DNA of 6,761 bases from JANMAT01 sp031359995 (lineage in GTDB: Bacteria; Actinomycetota; Acidimicrobiia; Acidimicrobiales; Ilumatobacteraceae). A program made the position numbers and the translations under genes. Below, piece after piece: positions 1-5,705 of the stretch; position 1 is the first letter of the stretch, and each line of letters opens with the position of its first letter. The stretch spans positions 1 to 6,761 of the forward strand of contig JANMAT010000237.1 in assembly GCA_031359995.1 (NCBI GenBank), in the 5' to 3' direction. The notes under the pieces are model-generated. The model was not told the origin of the DNA. It was given only the letters and a program-made list of their open reading frames with translations, and ran no database searches.

Positions 1-208
1 CGTGTCGCTGTGCGTACACGACATCGACGACTCGTTCGCGTCGGGATGGAACGTCACCGTGACCAGCCAGGCCCGCCTGGTCGATGGCGCGACGGCGCGC
101 TGCCTCGACCGGTTGTTCCCCCTGTGGGGACGCTCGGGCGAAAACGACGGCCAGCTCGTGGTGCGGCTCGACACCGAGCGCATCGCCGGCCGCCTGATCC
201 TCGGCTGA
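1..208 (+). CDS. PPOX-type (pyridoxamine 5'-phosphate oxidase-like) protein, C-terminal fragment
   Basis: Only about the last 68 residues are visible; the 5' end lies outside the window, so the GTG at position 2 is just an in-frame codon and not a supported start. The fragment reads as the end of a flavin-binding split-barrel protein. It has an acidic stretch ending in HDIDDS, then SGWNVTVTSQARLV, which matches the 'GWSV-V-G-A--V' strand pair of small PPOX-family proteins. It closes with a pattern like VVRLDTERIAGRLIL, where the family usually has '-V-I-P-RITGRRI'. Members bind FMN or F420, or act as haem or nitro-compound reductases, and are usually about 130-160 residues long; which cofactor this one uses cannot be told from the fragment. 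The stop is TGA at 206-208. The assignment rests on remembered family patterns in a short piece, so it is moderate. Confidence 0.62.
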   Translation, partial: VSLCVHDIDDSFASGWNVTVTSQARLVDGATARCLDRLFPLWGRSGENDGQLVVRLDTERIAGRLILG

Positions 209-272
209 CGGCCAGGACGCGACACGCTCCGCCTCGTGCGATCCTTCTGCCCGGACGCTCACACTCATCGGC

Positions 273-1014
273 ATGACCGCTATCCGTCGTGGCCGCGACC
301 CCGGTGTGGGCGCGGCTCCGACCGCTCCCCGCCGGGCGTTGGCGAGCCGGCTCGCTGTGGTCACGCTGGCCGGAGCGTTCGGGACGGTCGCGTGTGGGGC
401 GCCGGACCACGCCGTCCCCACGGCCACCTCCGCCGCCGCCACCACCGTCGCGCTGCCGGTCACGGTGACGCCGACCGCGGGAACGCGTCCCGCCCCATCG
501 GTGCCCGCTACCGGCCCGGCTGTCACCAGCGTGCAGGGCGTCCCCTCGGACTGGACGGCGGGCAGGGTGACCACGACCTCTGCGGCGGCGTGCACTGGCT
601 TGTGGAACGGAGCAGACGGGACGTACTCGCCGACACTCGTGGCGGTCGACGCCGACGCCGGACGTCTCCGCTGGCAGTCATGTCCGGCGAGACCCGAATC
701 TGGCTACGTCGCGGCCGTGGCACAGGACGGTCGTGGTCGTCGGCGACGCCACGACGCTGCGCGGGTTCGACGCGCACACGGGTCAAGAGGTCTGGCCGCG
801 CCCAGGCGACCTCGGGCTGGTCACGGTGTCGGGCGGGTTCGTGACCCTGACCGTACGAGGCGACTCCCAGTCGTCGACGACGATCGTGCTCGACGCAGCA
901 ACCGGTACAGAGCGGTGGCGGCTTCCTGGGGCGGCCTTGCTCGTGACGGAGGCGGCAGTCCGCCCCAACGATCTGCGCCTGACGCGGGTGCCTGGTGCGC
1001 TGTCGGGCGCTCCC
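273..1014 (+). pseudogene. Decayed PQQ-like beta-propeller lipoprotein (frameshifted and 3'-truncated)
   Basis: The start ATG at 273 opens a lipoprotein signal: arginines at residues 20-21, a hydrophobic run (about 26-40) and a lipobox-like TVAC with the acylated Cys at residue 41. A Thr/Ala/Pro-rich linker of about 50 residues follows. Beyond it come PQQ/WD40-like repeat cores, LVAVDADAGRLRW, then LRGFDAHTGQEVW, then IVLDAATGTERW. The first core is in the ATG frame. The next two are in a frame shifted by one base, and the switch falls near 726-733, where VAAVAQDG should run on into VVVVGDATT. Residues after the shift in the ATG frame are Arg-rich nonsense. The shifted frame has no stop of its own and simply runs into the end of the facing alcohol dehydrogenase, so the 3' part of the propeller is missing. 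The intact relative would be an extracytoplasmic, membrane-anchored protein of unknown ligand. A sequencing error could explain the frameshift but not the missing end. Confidence 0.66.
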
Positions 1015-2115
1015 TCAGCTGGGGAACACGAGGATGGCGCGGCCCGAGATCTTCCCGGCTTCCAGTGCAGCGCAGGCGTCGTTGATCTCGTCGAGGGCGA
1101 AGCGCTCGGTGACCAGCGAGTCGAGGTCGAGACGGCCGTCGGTGTGCCAATCGAGGAACATCGGGAAGTCCTCGTCGGGCGAGCACGAGCCACCGATCGA
1201 GCCGATGAAGCGCTTCTCGTTGATGAGCATCTCGACCGCGGGCAGCTCTACCGTGGTCTGGGGAACACCGACCAGCACTGCGGTGCCGCCGGTCTGGCCT
1301 GCGAGCACGCCGGGGCGGGCGGCGGCGACGATCTGCTCCATCGTCGACTTCACGCCGATGCAGTCGAAGGCGTAGTCGACGCCGACCATCGGGGCACCTC
1401 GGAACGCGATGCGCGACGGGTCGGCAGTGAGGGCGCGGATCTGGGCCACGGCGTCGCCGCCCGAGCCGTTCACGCCGTGGGTGGCGCCGAACCGCTTGGC
1501 GAACTCGAGCTTGGCCGGGTCGAGGTCGACGGCGATGATCGGGTCGGCCCCCACGCTGGCCGCGGCGACCACCGCCGACAGGCCCACACCGCCTACGCCG
1601 AAGATGGCCACGCTGTCGCCGGCCCGCACCCCGGCGGTGTGCAGCACGGCGCCGGCGCCGGTCATGACCGCGCAGCCGATGATGGCGGTGACGTCCTTGG
1701 CGATGGTGGGCGCCACCTTCACCACCAGCGACTGGTCGGCCAGGGTGTGGTCGGCCCAGGTGAACACGTCGGACGTGACCGCGGTGACGCCGTCGCCCAC
1801 GTCGAGCTGCAGGCCACCGTGCCACGCCTTGGCCTCGTCACGGTTGCGGGGCACCCACGTCACGAGCACCGTGTCGCCCACGGCCACGTGCGTGACCTCG
1901 GCACCGAGGTCCACCACCACACCGGTCGACTCGTGGCCGAGCAGCATGGGCTTGGCCCGCGGGCCGTGCAGCTGGTGCAGCTGGCTGTGGCAGATGCCGC
2001 TGGCGTACTGCTTCACCACCACCTGGCGAGGGCCGGGGTCGGGCAGCTCGACGTCGGCCACGTACATGGCGCCGGACGTGGCGGGTGCGACGACGATGCG
2101 GGCAGCGGTCGGCAT
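1015..2115 (-). CDS. Zinc-type alcohol dehydrogenase (MDR superfamily), structural-zinc lobe lacking cysteines
   Basis: This 366-residue medium-chain dehydrogenase probably oxidises an alcohol with NAD+ in the cytoplasm. The N-terminal GroES-like domain carries Cys42 (GICHSQ), His61-Glu62 (LLGHES) and Cys148 (IIGCAVMTG), which are the expected catalytic zinc ligands. The Rossmann fold shows GVGGVG at 173-178 and an acidic Asp197 at the end of beta-2, which favours NAD over NADP. Two departures stand out. The residue after CHS is Gln45, where most relatives have Asp. The segment that should hold four structural-zinc cysteines (about 84-105, TWVPRNRDEAKAW) has none. I chose the ATG at 2115 because AGGAG lies 6 nt upstream; upstream in-frame codons to 2208 give an Arg-rich, non-homologous extension. 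It is divergent from the luciferase-like gene and distantly similar along its length to the second dehydrogenase at 3314. The substrate is unknown. Confidence 0.92.
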   Translation of the reverse strand: MPTAARIVVAPATSGAMYVADVELPDPGPRQVVVKQYASGICHSQLHQLHGPRAKPMLLGHESTGVVVDLGAEVTHVAVGDTVLVTWVPRNRDEAKAWHGGLQLDVGDGVTAVTSDVFTWADHTLADQSLVVKVAPTIAKDVTAIIGCAVMTGAGAVLHTAGVRAGDSVAIFGVGGVGLSAVVAAASVGADPIIAVDLDPAKLEFAKRFGATHGVNGSGGDAVAQIRALTADPSRIAFRGAPMVGVDYAFDCIGVKSTMEQIVAAARPGVLAGQTGGTAVLVGVPQTTVELPAVEMLINEKRFIGSIGGSCSPDEDFPMFLDWHTDGRLDLDSLVTERFALDEINDACAALEAGKISGRAILVFPS

Positions 2116-2121
2116 GGTGTG

Positions 2122-2126
2122 CTCCT
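2122..2126 (-). promoter_or_regulatory. Ribosome binding site of the first alcohol dehydrogenase
   Basis: On the - strand this reads AGGAG, 6 nt before the ATG at 2115. It decides the start: translation begins at MPTAARIVV rather than at one of the upstream in-frame codons. Confidence 0.75.
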
Positions 2127-2129
2127 GGC

Positions 2130-2151
2130 GCTCGGGTCCGGTGCCCCGAGC
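2130..2151 (-). promoter_or_regulatory. Hairpin or operator-like inverted repeat in the leader of the first alcohol dehydrogenase
   Basis: GCTCGGG (2130-2136) and CCCGAGC (2145-2151) are a perfect 7-bp inverted repeat around an 8-nt spacer. It lies only 3 nt upstream of the Shine-Dalgarno sequence of the dehydrogenase. In RNA it would form a very stable GC stem next to the ribosome site, and in DNA it could be a dimer-type operator. The repeat is directly visible; any role is inference. Confidence 0.45.
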
Positions 2152-2237
2152 AGAGCGGACCGATGTGGTGCACCTCCGTCTAGCACGTCGGCGCGGCGCG
2201 CCTCCCAAACGGTGAACGGGCCGCTCGTGGCGGGCGC

Positions 2238-2243
2238 TACGTT
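2238..2243 (+). promoter_or_regulatory. Candidate -10 element of a leaderless promoter for the luciferase-like gene
   Basis: TACGTT matches the actinobacterial -10 pattern TAnnnT and ends 6 nt before the ATG at 2250, so transcription would begin at or next to the start codon. No Shine-Dalgarno sequence is visible before that ATG, which fits a leaderless message. A weak -35-like GTGAAC lies at 2212-2217, but the 20-nt spacing is longer than ideal. In GC-rich DNA a TAnnnT this well placed is suggestive, not proof. Confidence 0.42.
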
Positions 2244-2249
2244 CGGCCC

Positions 2250-3257
2250 ATGGGGGAACGCAAGTACTGGATCATGCTGCCGCCGTCGCGCTCGGCGGCC
2301 CGCACCGCGCAGTCGGCCATAGACGCCGAGCGGGCCGGGTTGGAAGGGGTCTTCTCCATCCAGCTCAACACCAACCCATGGGTGCCGCTGGGCGCCGTGG
2401 CCGCCACCACGTCCACCATCCGGCTCGGCACCGGCATCGCTCTGGCGTTGGCCCGGCCGCCGTTCGAGACGGCGCTCGCCGCGCTCGACCTCGACCAGCT
2501 GTGCGAAGGGCGGTTCACGCTGGGGTTGGGGACCGGTGTGGGCTCGGCCCACAGTGAGCACTACGGCGTGCCCTACGACCGACCCGTCGCCCGGTTGGCC
2601 GAAGCGGTGCGCATCATCAAGCTCGTCACGTCGGGCGAGGCCCGCAAGGTCGGCCGCTTCGACGGCGAGTTCTGGCAGCTCGACTTCTCGCGTCTGGTGC
2701 TCGGGGCCCCGCGGCGTCCGAACCTGCCGATCTGGGTCGCCGCGTTGCGGACCCCGCTCGTGAAGGTGGCCGGCGAGGTGGCCGACGGCCTCATCGGCCA
2801 CCCGTCGTGGTCGCTCGACTGGGCCCGCCAGCAGGTGAACGGCGCCTACGCCAGCGCGGTCGCCGCGTCGGGACGCACGCGTGCCGATGTGGAGGTGAAC
2901 CTGTGGCACGTGGTGGCACCGAACCCCGATGTGGCCGAGTCGGTGAGCGACGCCAAGCGCCACGTCGCCATCTACGGCGCCATCGCCCAGTACCAGCCGT
3001 ACTTCGCCGCCCACGGCTTCGGTGACGAGGCGGGCCGGTTGGCCGAGGCGTCCGCCGCGGGTCAGCGCAACCTCGTCGATCTCGTGCCCGATGACATGGC
3101 CCGCACGTTCGTCGTGTGCGGCACGCCCGCCGACGTGGTGCGCCAACTCGAACCGATGTGGGACGTGGCCAACTCGATGTGCCTGCAGCCGCCGCCGGTG
3201 GCGGGCGAGCAGCGCCGCGCCTACGAGGCCCGCATCGCCGAGACGTTCTACAACTGA
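2250..3257 (+). CDS. Luciferase-like (LLM class, probably F420-dependent) oxidoreductase
   Basis: The product has 335 residues, the usual length of single-domain bacterial luciferase-like (TIM-barrel) enzymes. Family marks in order are TIRLGTGIALALARPP (about 56-71), the strand-turn segment RFTLGLGTGVGS (88-99), helix RLAEAVRIIKLVTSG (115-129), LPIWVAALRTP (159-169) followed by VAGEVADGLIGHP (173-185), and a C-terminal FVVCGTPADVVRQL segment found in Mer-like F420 enzymes. Such proteins use F420 or FMN to transfer hydride to, or oxygenate, small organic substrates in the cytoplasm. In actinobacteria this subgroup is mostly F420-linked, but the cofactor is an inference here. No signal peptide or membrane segment is present. 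The ATG at 2250 is taken because the protein aligns from its first strand (KYWIMLPP) and a leaderless -10 fits it. It is followed in the same direction, 56 bp on, by the second alcohol dehydrogenase. Confidence 0.9.
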   Translation: MGERKYWIMLPPSRSAARTAQSAIDAERAGLEGVFSIQLNTNPWVPLGAVAATTSTIRLGTGIALALARPPFETALAALDLDQLCEGRFTLGLGTGVGSAHSEHYGVPYDRPVARLAEAVRIIKLVTSGEARKVGRFDGEFWQLDFSRLVLGAPRRPNLPIWVAALRTPLVKVAGEVADGLIGHPSWSLDWARQQVNGAYASAVAASGRTRADVEVNLWHVVAPNPDVAESVSDAKRHVAIYGAIAQYQPYFAAHGFGDEAGRLAEASAAGQRNLVDLVPDDMARTFVVCGTPADVVRQLEPMWDVANSMCLQPPPVAGEQRRAYEARIAETFYN

Positions 3258-3280
3258 CCAGCGGGCGTCACGCACCGTCG

Positions 3281-3286
3281 TAGAGT
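3281..3286 (+). promoter_or_regulatory. Candidate -10 element for the second alcohol dehydrogenase
   Basis: TAGAGT matches TAnnnT and lies 27 nt before the ATG at 3314. A start site near 3293 would leave a leader of about 20 nt that includes the G-rich ribosome site at 3301-3306. No convincing -35 is visible. It suggests the gene can be transcribed on its own as well as by read-through from the luciferase-like gene. Confidence 0.35.
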
Positions 3287-3300
3287 GCACGGCGACGACT

Positions 3301-3306
3301 GGGGGG
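3301..3306 (+). promoter_or_regulatory. G-rich ribosome binding site of the second alcohol dehydrogenase
   Basis: Six consecutive G bases lie 7 nt before the ATG at 3314. This pairs partly with the CCUCC of 16S rRNA and supports that start, where the protein begins MRAAVLNESPG. Confidence 0.5.
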
Positions 3307-3313
3307 TCGAAAC

Positions 3314-4405
3314 ATGAGGGCTGCAGTGTTGAACGAGTCGCCGGGGGCGCTCACCATCGAGGATCTGCGGGTCGATGATCCGGCACCGAACGAGGTGCTC
3401 GTGCGGGTCATGGGCGCCGGTCTGTGCCATTCGGATCTGCACTTCATGGAGGGCACGTTCCGTCAGCCGCTGCCGGCGGTGCTCGGCCACGAGTCGGCCG
3501 GCATCGTCGAGAAGGTGGGCAGTGACGTCACCTACTGCAGGCCGGGTGACCACGTCATCTGCTGCGTGTCGATCTTCTGCGGCCAGTGCAAGCAGTGCCT
3601 CTCGGGTCATCCGAACCGCTGCACGAACCCGGCGGCCACCTCGCGGCCGACCTCGGCGCCGCCGCGCCTCACCCGCAGCGACGGCACGGTGGTGGAGCAG
3701 ATGGCCCGCCTGGGTGGCTTCGCCGAGATGATGCTCGTCCACCAGAACGCGCTGGTGGTCATCACGCCCGACATGCCGCTCGACCGCGCCGCCCTCATCG
3801 GCTGCGCGTTCATGACCGGCATGGGCGCGGTGTTCCGCACCGCCAAGGTCGAGCCCGGCGCCAGCGTGTGCGTGATCGGCGCCGGCGGCATCGGGCTGGC
3901 GGCCATCCAGGCGGCCCGCATCGCCGGTGCCGGACAGGTCATCGTGGTCGACGTCTCCGACGGCAAGCTCGAGATGGCCCAGCAGCTCGGTGGCACGCAC
4001 CTGGTGAACGCGTCGACGGTCGACAACGTGGTGGCGGCGGTGAAAGACCTGAGCGACGGCGGCGTCGACTACAGCTTCGAGGCCATCGGTCTGAAGGCCA
4101 CGGCCGAGCAGGCGTTCAACATGCTCGGCCTGGGGGGCATGGCCACCGTCATCGGCATGATCCCGCCCCGCCAGACGCTCGAGATCCGCGGCATCGACCT
4201 GCTGTCGGAGAAGCGGCTGCAGGGTTCGATGATGGGATCGAACCAGTTCCGCGTCGACATGCCCAACATGGTCCGCATGTACCTGGACGGGCAGCTGAAG
4301 ATCGACGAGATGGTGTCGGCCCGCATGGGGCTCGACGACATCAACGAGGGCTACGCCGCGCTCAAACGGGGCGAGGTGGCCCGTCAGGTCATCGTCTTCG
4401 ACTGA
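3314..4405 (+). CDS. Zinc-dependent alcohol dehydrogenase (MDR superfamily), complete zinc sites
   Basis: This 363-residue enzyme is a canonical zinc alcohol dehydrogenase that should oxidise a primary or secondary alcohol with NAD+ in the cytoplasm. Catalytic zinc ligands are Cys38 (GLCHSD), His59-Glu60 (VLGHES) and Cys164 (IGCAFMTG). The structural zinc set is complete: Cys89, Cys92, Cys95 and Cys103 (CGQCKQC, then NRC). The coenzyme domain has GAGGIG at 189-194 and Asp213 (VVDVSD), which favours NAD. The length is normal for the family, and the start is supported by a G-rich ribosome site. It resembles the - strand dehydrogenase at 1015-2115 across both domains (FEAIGLKAT here against FDCIGVKST there), so the two are divergent paralogues in one neighbourhood. 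It probably acts together with the upstream luciferase-like enzyme, 56 bp away. The substrate cannot be deduced. Confidence 0.95.
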   Translation: MRAAVLNESPGALTIEDLRVDDPAPNEVLVRVMGAGLCHSDLHFMEGTFRQPLPAVLGHESAGIVEKVGSDVTYCRPGDHVICCVSIFCGQCKQCLSGHPNRCTNPAATSRPTSAPPRLTRSDGTVVEQMARLGGFAEMMLVHQNALVVITPDMPLDRAALIGCAFMTGMGAVFRTAKVEPGASVCVIGAGGIGLAAIQAARIAGAGQVIVVDVSDGKLEMAQQLGGTHLVNASTVDNVVAAVKDLSDGGVDYSFEAIGLKATAEQAFNMLGLGGMATVIGMIPPRQTLEIRGIDLLSEKRLQGSMMGSNQFRVDMPNMVRMYLDGQLKIDEMVSARMGLDDINEGYAALKRGEVARQVIVFD

Positions 4406-4432
4406 CGGGCCGCCTTCGCGGGCGCTCAGTCG
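4399..4432. terminator. Shared hairpin between convergent genes, probable bidirectional terminator
   Basis: CGACTGA (4399-4405) and TCAGTCG (4426-4432) form a perfect 7-bp outer stem. An inner stem CCGC/GCGG (4410-4413 with 4418-4421) closes on a CTTC loop, with an unpaired internal loop between the two stems. Both facing stop codons, TGA at 4403-4405 and TCA at 4426-4428, sit inside the outer stem. There is no U-tract, so it is not a textbook intrinsic terminator, but GC-rich actinobacteria often use such stems. Part of the symmetry arises because both proteins end in GAC-TGA. Confidence 0.5.
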
Positions 4433-5682
4433 CCGTACCAGGTGATGCCGCCCCTGCCGGTCTGCCGCTGGATCTCGACCTGGGCCATGGTCAGCTTGGC
4501 CAGCTGACCCATGTGGACCTCATCGGGACCGTCGGCGATGCGCATGAGCCGACCCATCACGTACATCTCGGCGATCGGCGTGTCGCCGCTCACGCCCTTG
4601 CCGCCGAACACCTGCATGGCCCGCTCGGCCACGTCGTGGGCCAGCTTCGGCCCCACGATCTTCACCATCGAGATGTAGTCGCGGGCACCCTTGGCGCCGG
4701 CACGGTCCATCTCGGCCGCGGCCTTCAGCACGAGCAGGCGGGCCTGCTCGATGTTGCACCGGGCGCGGGCGATGTCCTGGCGCACCGACGAGTTCTCGCT
4801 CAGCTTCCGGCCGAAGGCCTCACGCTGGTCGGCGCGGGCGCACATGAGCTCGAGCATGCGCTGCGCCATGCCCACGTTGGTCATGGCGTACTGGAAGCGA
4901 CCGGGCCCGAGGCGACCCTGGGCGATCGTGAAGCCCTGGCCCTCGCCGAGGATCAGGTTGTCGACCGGTACCCGCACGTTCGTGTACTTCAGCTCACCGT
5001 GGCCGGCGGGCGAGTGGTAGTTGCCGAACACCTCCACGCAGCGCACCACCTCGAGTCCGGGTGCATCGCGGGGCACGAGCACCATGGAGTGACGCTGGTG
5101 GCGCGACGCATCAGGGTTCGAGACGCCCATCGTCACCAGCACGCGGTTGAGCGGGTGCATGATGTTGCTGCTCCACCACTTGCGCCCGTTGAGCACGTAC
5201 TCGTCGCCGTCGCGTTCGATGGTGAGCTCCATGTTGGTGGCGTCCGATGACGCCACCTGGGGCTCGGTCATGGCGTAGGTGGAGCGGATCTCGCCGGCCA
5301 GCAGCGGGCGCAGCCACTGGTCCTTCTGCTCCTGGGAGCCGAACTTGGCCAGCACCTCCATGTTGCCGCGGTCGGGCGCCGAGCAGTTGAACACCTCGAA
5401 CGACCACGGCACGCGGCCCATGACCTCGGCCAGCGGTGCGAACTCCAGGTTGGTGAGACCGGGGCTCCACTCGCCGTACTCGTGGGGCAGGAACCAGTTC
5501 CAGATGCCCGCCTCGCGAGCCTTCGCCTTCAGCTCCTCCATCATCGGGGGCTGCTTCCACAGGTTCTCGGGCGCCATCACGAAGTCGTGGTGCTCGCGCT
5601 CGCGTGGGTAGACGTGCTCCTCCATGAACGCTTCGAGCTTCTCGATGTGCTCGTGCACCTTGGCGCTGTAGGCGAAGTCCAT
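4426..5682 (-). CDS. Acyl-CoA dehydrogenase, ACAD10/11-like
   Basis: This 418-residue FAD enzyme should introduce an alpha,beta double bond into an acyl-CoA, passing electrons to an electron-transfer flavoprotein. The N-terminal helical domain covers about 1-130. The middle beta domain has the FAD/substrate motif YAMTEPQVASSDATN (136-150) and GRKWWSSN (166-173). The C-terminal helical domain contains RADQREAFGRKLSEN (283-297), the flavin-contacting QVFGGKGVSGDTPIAEMY (357-374) and LMRIADGPDEVHMG (379-392). In short- and medium-chain members the base lies in a YEG motif; the matching site here is A-D-G with Asp384, as is usual in the ACAD10/11-like branch. The ATG at 5682 has GAGGAG 5 nt upstream. 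It is the last gene of the - strand operon, 23 bp after the DUF35 gene. ACAD10/11 relatives act on branched or 4-hydroxy-type acyl-CoAs, so a plain fatty acid need not be the substrate. Confidence 0.95.
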   Translation of the reverse strand: MDFAYSAKVHEHIEKLEAFMEEHVYPREREHHDFVMAPENLWKQPPMMEELKAKAREAGIWNWFLPHEYGEWSPGLTNLEFAPLAEVMGRVPWSFEVFNCSAPDRGNMEVLAKFGSQEQKDQWLRPLLAGEIRSTYAMTEPQVASSDATNMELTIERDGDEYVLNGRKWWSSNIMHPLNRVLVTMGVSNPDASRHQRHSMVLVPRDAPGLEVVRCVEVFGNYHSPAGHGELKYTNVRVPVDNLILGEGQGFTIAQGRLGPGRFQYAMTNVGMAQRMLELMCARADQREAFGRKLSENSSVRQDIARARCNIEQARLLVLKAAAEMDRAGAKGARDYISMVKIVGPKLAHDVAERAMQVFGGKGVSGDTPIAEMYVMGRLMRIADGPDEVHMGQLAKLTMAQVEIQRQTGRGGITWYGD

Positions 5683-5687
5683 GTCGT

Positions 5688-5693
5688 CTCCTC
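5688..5693 (-). promoter_or_regulatory. Ribosome binding site of the acyl-CoA dehydrogenase
   Basis: On the - strand this reads GAGGAG, 5 nt before the ATG at 5682, in the short gap after the DUF35 gene. It fixes the start and indicates strong independent initiation within the operon. Confidence 0.75.
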
Positions 5694-5705
5694 GGTTGTG
5701 TCAGG

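Noticed and set aside
184..216. Possible terminator hairpin (GGCCG...CGGCC) after the PPOX fragment
   Set aside because: Only about 5 bp pair across a long loop, with no U-tract. That is expected by chance in such GC-rich DNA.
209..272. Promoter for the lipoprotein remnant in the 64-bp gap
   Set aside because: The best -10 candidates (such as CACACT at 260-265) match poorly, no -35 is visible, and the gene is broken.
720..740. Programmed ribosomal frameshift in the lipoprotein gene
   Set aside because: There is no slippery homopolymer or recognised shift site, and the downstream frame also lacks its own stop, so decay or a read error explains it better.
2195..2202. GGCGCGCC palindrome in the divergent control region
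   Set aside because: An 8-bp all-GC palindrome is common by chance at this base composition and has no special placement.
2116..2208. N-terminal extension of the first alcohol dehydrogenase to an upstream start at 2208
   Set aside because: The added 31 residues are Arg-rich and unlike the family, and the ATG at 2115 has a good AGGAG site.
733..2322. A long open frame of about 529 codons on the + strand running across the first alcohol dehydrogenase
   Set aside because: Only its first 90 or so codons resemble a protein (the propeller remnant). The rest is the antisense of a clear dehydrogenase and is rich in His, Arg and Gly as expected from GC-rich codons read backwards.
2013..3290. Long - strand open frame opposite the luciferase-like gene
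   Set aside because: Its product is low-complexity Arg/His/Gly sequence with no family pattern, while the + strand holds a full-length, motif-complete enzyme. It is a composition artefact.
3586..5250. Long + strand open frame of about 554 codons spanning the second dehydrogenase and the acyl-CoA dehydrogenase
   Set aside because: It is out of frame with one real gene and antisense to the other, and it has no domain features.
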